A stretch of 54,472 nt of DNA from JBBDIK01 sp040880465 (GTDB lineage Bacteria; Actinomycetota; UBA4738; JBBDHU01): contig JBBDIK010000002.1 of assembly GCA_040880465.1 (NCBI GenBank), positions 1-54,472 on the forward strand, read 5' to 3'. This document shows positions 50,659 to 54,472 of the stretch, one piece after another. Positions within the stretch are counted from its first letter, which is position 1; each line of letters opens with the position of its first letter. Made by a program: the position numbers and the translations under genes. The notes beneath the pieces were generated by a model that was not told the origin of the DNA, made no database searches, and saw only the letters and a list, made by a program, of their open reading frames with translations.

Positions 50659-51039
50659 ATGGGAGCGGTGACCGGCATCCATCACGTGCAGCTCGCGATG
50701 CCCGAGGGGCGCGAGGATGAAGCGGTCGCGTTCTACGAGGGGTTCTTGGGTCTTGCACAGGTTCCGAAGCCGGAGCCGCTTGCGGAGCGCGGGGGTCGCT
50801 GGTTCCGGTCCGGCGATGCCGAGGTGCACGTGGGCGTCGAACGCGAGTTCCGGCCTGCGCGCAAGGCCCACCCAGGCTTGCTGGTCGAGGGGCTCCCGCA
50901 GCTCCGGAGCCGACTTGCCGCCGCCGGGGTGGCGGTAGCCGAGGACGCGTCCCTGCCCGGCTTCGATCGCTGCTACGTCGAGGACCCGTTCGGGAATCGG
51001 ATCGAACTGCTGGAGCCGCTGTCGACGAAGCCTCGATAG
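50659..51039 (+). CDS. VOC/glyoxalase family protein
   Basis: 126 aa. It is a vicinal-oxygen-chelate fold domain: GIHHVQLAMPEGREDEAVAFYEGFLGLAQV starts the first module, and RCYVEDPFGNRIELLEP ends the second. The family covers glyoxalase I, dioxygenases and antibiotic-binding proteins; likely metal ligands are His8/9 and Glu near residue 117. No neighbouring gene indicates a substrate. The start ATG 50659 is near a weak GGGAGCG; the following lipoprotein has its own -10 within the end of this gene. Confidence 0.88.
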   Translation: MGAVTGIHHVQLAMPEGREDEAVAFYEGFLGLAQVPKPEPLAERGGRWFRSGDAEVHVGVEREFRPARKAHPGLLVEGLPQLRSRLAAAGVAVAEDASLPGFDRCYVEDPFGNRIELLEPLSTKPR

Positions 51040-51052
51040 AATCTCGTTCCCG

Positions 51053-51511
51053 ATGAAAGGCTTGAACATGTCCAAAGCCGCCGTGGCGGCGCTCGCACTC
51101 GCCCTTGCGCTCGCTGCCGTCGCGTGCTCGACCGCCGGGGGCGGAGGCGCGAACGGTTCGCCGGGGTCCGCCTCACCCGCGTTCGACTATCCCGAGACCG
51201 TCCTCGGACCCAAGCGGAACGGGCTGAATGGTTGGGTCCTCCTCGGCGAAGAGGTTTCGGTTCGCCTGCCGGTGGAAAAAAGCGCCGGACAGGACCTCCG
51301 GATGATCCAAGAGCCCGATCCGGAGGTCCTGGAGCCCACGATGCGCATGTTCGTGCCGTCCGGCCAGCCAGACATCGGGCACGAGGTTTGGCGGTACCGG
51401 GGGGTTGCCATCGGCGAGACCGAGGTTGCGGTCGAGTACCTCGTCGAGGCGAACGGTAAGAGAGACGTCACCGACGTCTATACCGTCACGATCCACGTCT
51501 GGGACGAGTAG
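51053..51511 (+). CDS. Lipoprotein, possibly chagasin-like (I42) fold
   Basis: 152 aa. Signal peptide with lipobox (AVAALALALALAAVACS), the Cys at about residue 25, followed by a Gly/Ser/Ala linker. The domain has GWVLLGEEVSVRLPVE, MRMFVPSGQPD, HEVWRYRGVAIGETEVAVEYL and a terminal VYTVTIHV strand. The WRYRGVAIGETEVAVEY segment resembles the late strands of chagasin-type protease inhibitors, but the NPTTG loop is not evident, so the family call is weak. ATG 51053 lies 10 nt after TAGAAT (51037-51042); ATG 51068 is an alternative. dut starts on its stop codon. Confidence 0.75.
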   Translation: MKGLNMSKAAVAALALALALAAVACSTAGGGGANGSPGSASPAFDYPETVLGPKRNGLNGWVLLGEEVSVRLPVEKSAGQDLRMIQEPDPEVLEPTMRMFVPSGQPDIGHEVWRYRGVAIGETEVAVEYLVEANGKRDVTDVYTVTIHVWDE

Positions 51512-51942
51512 TGGATCTGCCCGTGAAAGCGCTGCACCCGGCGGCCACGTTCCCGGCGCAAGCGCAGCCGGGCGACGTGGGGTTCGACCTCGCCGTCCTG
51601 GAGGCGGTCACGCTGCAGCCGGGGGAGCGCGCCGTGGTACCGACCGGGATCGCCGTCGCCATCCCCGAGGGATACGCGGGGCTCCTGCTGCCGCGTTCGG
51701 GACTGGCTTCCAAGCGTGGCCTGACCCTCGCGAATGCCCCCGGACTGATCGATTCCGGGTATCGCGGTGAGGTGCAGGTGGCCATCGTGAACCTCGACCC
51801 CTCCGCTGCAGTGGAGATCCGGGCGGGGGATCGTATCGCGCAGCTCGTCATCGTGGCGGTTCCGGAGGTGCGTGCATCGTGGGTGGACGAGCTCCCGGCG
51901 TCTGCCCGCGGGCAGGGAGGGTTCGGGTCGACCGGCGTCTGA
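51511..51942 (+). CDS. dut: dUTP diphosphatase (trimeric)
   Basis: 143 aa from GTG 51511, overlapping the previous stop by one base. It hydrolyses dUTP to dUMP, keeping uracil out of DNA. All dUTPase motifs are seen: GDVGFDLA (1), LLPRSGLASKRGL (2), NAPGLIDSGYRGEVQVAIVN (3, with catalytic Asp), AGDRIAQLVI (4) and RGQGGFGSTG (5). Normal length. Confidence 0.96.
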   Translation: MDLPVKALHPAATFPAQAQPGDVGFDLAVLEAVTLQPGERAVVPTGIAVAIPEGYAGLLLPRSGLASKRGLTLANAPGLIDSGYRGEVQVAIVNLDPSAAVEIRAGDRIAQLVIVAVPEVRASWVDELPASARGQGGFGSTGV

Positions 51943-51954
51943 CCCCGCGGCCGG

Positions 51955-51983
51955 TTGAAGGGGCGCGCGGCACCCCCTAGACT
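51955..51983 (+). promoter_or_regulatory. tRNA-Gly promoter
   Basis: -35 TTGAAG (51955-51960), 17 bp, -10 TAGACT (51978-51983), 13 nt before the mature tRNA 5' end. Confidence 0.75.
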
Positions 51984-51996
51984 CGGTTCCACGCAC

Positions 51997-52072
<76 letters not shown>

Positions 52073-52157
52073 GAAGAACCGGCCGCGAGCCGGAGGTTCC
52101 CAGCGTCGGCGCACCCTGCATATAGACTTCCTCACCGGCGCGTTCGCGTGCCGATCC

Positions 52158-52228
52158 GGCGGGGTGGCCGAGTGGTTAGGCAGAGGCCTGCAAAGCCTCG
52201 TACACCGGTTCGATTCCGGTCCCCGCCT
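52158..52228 (+). tRNA. tRNA-Cys (GCA)
   Basis: Acceptor GGCGGGG/CCCCGCC, D-arm GGCCGAGTGGTTAGGC, anticodon stem GAGGC/GCCTC with loop CTGCAAA (anticodon GCA), T-arm CCGGTTCGATTCCGG. Discriminator T; CCA is not encoded (TCGAG follows). TAGACT at 52123-52128 is a likely -10. Confidence 0.96.
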
Positions 52229-52276
52229 CGAGGGTGCGCAGGCAGCCACTAGACTGGCGGCGCACCATCCCCAGAA

Positions 52277-52351
52277 GGGCGGTTAGCTCAGGGGGAGAGC
52301 GCTTCCCTGACACGGAAGAGGTCACAGGTTCAAATCCTGTACCGCCCACCA
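52277..52351 (+). tRNA. tRNA-Val (GAC), host of the integration site
   Basis: Acceptor GGGCGGT/ACCGCCC, D-arm AGCTCAGGGGGAGAGC, anticodon stem CTTCC/GGAAG with loop CTGACAC (anticodon GAC), T-arm CAGGTTCAAATCCTG, discriminator A, encoded CCA 52349-52351. TAGACT at 52250-52255 is the likely -10. An integrase gene ends 35 bp downstream. Confidence 0.97.
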
Positions 52352-52386
52352 CACAAAAGCGCAGGTAGATGGCCCTTTTCGAGGAC

Positions 52387-53571
52387 CTACTGAGCCAGCG
52401 TGAGGACCTGCGCCCCGGCCTCAGGCCGCCTGGGGGCCGCCGCTGCCTCTCGAAACGCCAAATCGAGGCCCTCGGCCGCAGCTTCGTCGAGCCCGTCAAA
52501 GAGATGCCCGTAGGTGTCCAGAGTCGTGCGGATTGAAGAGTGGCCGAGGCGCTCCTGGAGGACCTTGGGATGCACGCCCTGGGCGACCAGAAGCGCGGCG
52601 TGTGTGTGCCGAAGGTCGTGAATCCTCACCGCTGGCACGAACTCGGGGCTTCCATCCTTCCCTGCAATCCAATGACCGAATCCGGGAGCCTTTCGAGACG
52701 CTGCCTCTAGCGCCGGAATCCATGTCCGCCTGCGGAAAGCCGAGCGACGAAATGGGCCACCTTCTGGGGCTGTGAACACTAGGTCGTCACCTTCCGCTGG
52801 GTAGGCCGTGAGGTGCTCGTCGAGGGTGTCGCCCAGAGCGGCTGGGATAGACACCGTGCGGCGTGATGCCTTGGTCTTGGGCTGGCCGAAGCGGAGATGA
52901 CCCCTGACCTCGTTGAGCGTCTCCTCGACCCGGACGGAGCGCCTCAAGAAGTCGATGCGCGACGTACGCAGGGCCGTCAGCTCGCCAATCCTGAGGCCCG
53001 TGTATGCGCCCGCCAGGACGAGCGCGCGATACCTGGGGTCGATGGAGTCAGCCAGAAGCGCGACCTGGGGGGAGGAGAGGAAGTGCATGTCGTGACTCTC
53101 GGAACGTGGAAGCGGAATCTTTCGACACGGGGAGCGAGGAATCATCCCCACGTCCACAGCTTCTTCGAGGACGGCAGCGAGGAGCTGATACGCCTTGCGG
53201 ACGGTCGCGGGAGCCTTTCCTTGTGCGCTCAGTTTCGAGACCCACGCCTTGATTCCTGCAGAATCAATGGAGGCTAAGGGAGTTGAGCCGAACGCGGGAA
53301 GGACCATGTTTCGCATCACGGACTCGTCTCGTACTATCGTTGACTCTCGGCGTCCCACTTGGGTTTCTCCAACCTTGGCTTTCCACTCACGGAACGGGGT
53401 TCGCCCGAGCCGAGGGTCGGTCCACTCTCCGCGCAACTTCGCTCCTTCCACGGATGTAAGGAACCGTTTCGCGTCAATCTGTCGCGCGAACGTCTTTGAA
53501 CGCTCCTTCCCGGCTGGGTCCCTGTAGCGAGCCTTGTAGCGACCTGGTCCGCGTTTCTGGATGTGGGCCAT
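52387..53571 (-). CDS. int: Tyrosine recombinase / phage-type integrase
   Basis: 394 aa. It carries out site-specific integration and excision. The N-terminus has the Arm-type AP2-like domain (GRYKARYRDPAGKERSKTFARQIDAKRFL), then a SAM-like core-binding domain. Catalytic residues: Arg in AYTGLRIGELTALR, HxLR in RIHDLRHTHAALL, the His in LGHSSIRTTLDTYGH with the nucleophile Tyr. The overall form is that of actinophage and actinobacterial integrative element integrases. It is transcribed toward tRNA-Val. The upstream orf ends 2 nt before its ATG, so the two form an operon. Confidence 0.95.
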   Translation of the reverse strand: MAHIQKRGPGRYKARYRDPAGKERSKTFARQIDAKRFLTSVEGAKLRGEWTDPRLGRTPFREWKAKVGETQVGRRESTIVRDESVMRNMVLPAFGSTPLASIDSAGIKAWVSKLSAQGKAPATVRKAYQLLAAVLEEAVDVGMIPRSPCRKIPLPRSESHDMHFLSSPQVALLADSIDPRYRALVLAGAYTGLRIGELTALRTSRIDFLRRSVRVEETLNEVRGHLRFGQPKTKASRRTVSIPAALGDTLDEHLTAYPAEGDDLVFTAPEGGPFRRSAFRRRTWIPALEAASRKAPGFGHWIAGKDGSPEFVPAVRIHDLRHTHAALLVAQGVHPKVLQERLGHSSIRTTLDTYGHLFDGLDEAAAEGLDLAFREAAAAPRRPEAGAQVLTLAQ

Positions 53572-53573
53572 GA

Positions 53574-54212
53574 CTACTTTCCTGCCTTCCCTTTGACGGG
53601 CTGACTTCGTCGCCAGCGGTTGAGCTTGTCGGTCGCCTTGCCTGCCGCCATTCCGGTTCCGAGAGGTTCGCCCTCCAAGAAGCCGAGAGGGCTTCGCGAG
53701 CGATGTACCCAGTCCCGAACCCGCCGTCGAGCTTGTTCCTTGGGCATATCAGTCGGGAGTACCCCTCGGTCCTGATAGGTCTCCGCCAGAAATGCGACGG
53801 GCCTAAGGCGTTGCCCTTTGGCTGACTGCACCTTGATGGCGTCGAGGTAGTCGCAAGCGACTTGGGCATAGAAGCTGTCGGGTTTCCCGCGACGCTCAGG
53901 GTTGGCGAGTCTCTCCTTGGCGTCGGGAAGGAAGAGACTGTCTCCGTACTTGTTCGCCCACTTCTCCCATTCCCGCGCTTCGGCGATGAACGCGGGAAGC
54001 TTGATGTCTCTCAAGACTTGAGTGGGTAGGCCGTGTGCCTTGAGACGCCCTGCTCGACGAATCTCGAGCCGGTCAACGACGAACCGACCGTTGGACTCGA
54101 CTACCCATACGTCCACAAGCCAGCGACCTTGCAAACGCTGTTGGAACACAAGGTTCCCGCCCGCCTTGCCTCTGAGGCCAATCTTGTCTTTGCGCCGAGG
54201 TGACTTTTCCAT
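53574..54212 (-). CDS. Element-encoded protein of unknown function next to the integrase
   Basis: 212 aa. ATG 54212 is chosen because a full promoter (TTGACT-17-TACTCT) ends 6 nt before it; the frame is open further upstream to ATG 54284, across that promoter. It has no signal peptide. Visible parts: VVESNGRFVVDRLEIRR, a charged FIAEAREWEKWANKYGD, DSFYAQVACDYLDAI and a basic EQARRRVRDWVHRSRSPLGFL, an HTH-like end seen in hypothetical proteins near actinobacterial integrases. A DNA-binding regulator or recombination accessory factor is my best guess. It is in an operon with int. Confidence 0.75.
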   Translation of the reverse strand: MEKSPRRKDKIGLRGKAGGNLVFQQRLQGRWLVDVWVVESNGRFVVDRLEIRRAGRLKAHGLPTQVLRDIKLPAFIAEAREWEKWANKYGDSLFLPDAKERLANPERRGKPDSFYAQVACDYLDAIKVQSAKGQRLRPVAFLAETYQDRGVLPTDMPKEQARRRVRDWVHRSRSPLGFLEGEPLGTGMAAGKATDKLNRWRRSQPVKGKAGK

Positions 54213-54218
54213 GTCGCG

Positions 54219-54247
54219 AGAGTACCGCCGGGGTTCCAGCAAGTCAA
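54219..54247 (-). promoter_or_regulatory. Promoter of the element orf-int operon (leaderless)
   Basis: On the minus strand: -35 TTGACT (54247-54242), 17 bp, -10 TACTCT (54224-54219), then 6 nt to the ATG at 54212. The mobile element uses the same leaderless layout as its host. Confidence 0.75.
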
Positions 54248-54321
54248 CAGTAGCCGAGGTGTTGAGTATTGAATGGACATGCACATCGAAACAAATCTAG
54301 AAATGGTTCCCGAGTTGTTCC

Positions 54322-54429
54322 ATGCTCGGCTTCATGGCTAGAGACGATTTGGCGACACGACTTGAAGAGGCCGTTGACCGGGCTCGGGAACGGGACCGCG
54401 AGCTTCCCTCATTGGGGGTTGGGAGTTGA
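54322..54429 (+). CDS. Possible small protein of the element
   Basis: 35 codons: MLGFMARDDLATRLEEAVDRA is the start, followed by RERDRELPSLGVGS. It is a highly charged amphipathic helix; ATG 54334 is an alternative start. It is divergent from the integrase operon, where small regulators or excisionases often lie, but it is too short for a family call. No clear Shine-Dalgarno. Confidence 0.3.
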   Translation: MLGFMARDDLATRLEEAVDRARERDRELPSLGVGS

Positions 54430-54453
54430 CCCGCTTCGGTGGACACCTAAGCT
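54426..54453 (+). promoter_or_regulatory. Possible promoter for a gene running off the right edge
   Basis: TTGACC (54426-54431), 16 bp, TAAGCT (54448-54453), then 11 nt to an ATG at 54465. Only two codons of the gene are in the window. Confidence 0.35.
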
Positions 54454-54472
54454 CTTTCGGGCACATGCCTGA

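Larger units (their letters stand above)
52320..54472. mobile_element. Integrative element at tRNA-Val (one end; continues past the window)
   Basis: A tyrosine integrase directly follows tRNA-Val, and from there to the end of the window base composition is visibly less G+C-rich and gene content is unlike the backbone. The attachment core is probably the 3' part of tRNA-Val (T-arm to CCA), which integration would preserve. Only one end is here, so the copy of the core at the other end and the cargo are unseen. Confidence 0.75.

Overview
The window is high-G+C DNA from the chromosome of an actinobacterium (Actinomycetota). I infer this from gene order. proS - rimP-nusA-rnpM-infB-rbfA-nrnA-truB-ribF-rpsO-pnp-M16 peptidase-dapB, then dapA-rnj-ftsK-rodZ-like-pgsA-cinA-recA-recX, then rny-miaB-miaA-dapF-dapL-hflX-lexA-LysM-nrdR-nrdJ, follows the conserved backbone known from Streptomyces and relatives, with a Cheo-type LexA box, NrdR boxes and B12-dependent ribonucleotide reductase. 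RNase Y, the DapL aminotransferase and many accessory secreted proteins suggest a lineage outside the classical Streptomyces/Mycobacterium groups. No species can be named from the sequence.

Layout: 1-6.5 kb holds secreted proteins of unknown function, including a paralogous pair that flanks an opposite-strand trpE-trpG operon. That operon has a clear leader peptide (three Trp codons), an attenuator and a promoter. 6.5-14.9 kb is the translation/transcription operon. 14.9-19.2 kb mixes a CSLREA/RTX exported protein, ribF, a VanY-like peptidase and a CapA-like protein. 19.3-24.2 kb is rpsO-pnp-peptidase-dapB. 24.3-28.0 kb is an accessory island (lipoprotein, Sec-exported RTX/InlB-like protein, phosphodiester glycosidase). 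28.0-36.6 kb holds cob(I)alamin adenosyltransferase, dapA, rnj, ftsK, a RodZ-like protein, pgsA, cinA and thpR. 36.6-46.0 kb is recA-recX, rny and the mia/dap/hflX operon. 46.0-50.5 kb is lexA, an SOS-controlled LysM protein and the nrdR/nrdJ regulon. 50.6-52 kb holds a VOC protein, a lipoprotein and dut. Three tRNAs (Gly, Cys, Val) follow, and an integrative element starts directly after tRNA-Val and runs off the right edge.

How the parts work together: three dap genes plus dapL suggest the one-step aminotransferase route to meso-diaminopimelate/lysine. The adenosyltransferase can make the cofactor for NrdJ, and NrdR boxes occur in front of both nrdR and nrdJ. LexA boxes link recA, lexA and the LysM gene in one SOS circuit resembling B. 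subtilis lexA-yneA and mycobacterial lexA-chiZ. RNase J, RNase Y, PNPase and the RNase P modulator RnpM form an RNA-processing set.

Promoters are unusually legible: -35 TTGxxx, exactly 17 bp, -10 TAnnnT (often TAGaCT/TAGcCT). In many genes the start codon lies only 6-11 nt after the -10, which predicts leaderless or near-leaderless mRNA. I found no CRISPR array, no rRNA and no obvious defence system. The least explained items are the paralogous secreted proteins, the dyad operator before the RTX gene, the 93-aa proS-rimP protein, the rimP leader terminator and the start of the integrative element.
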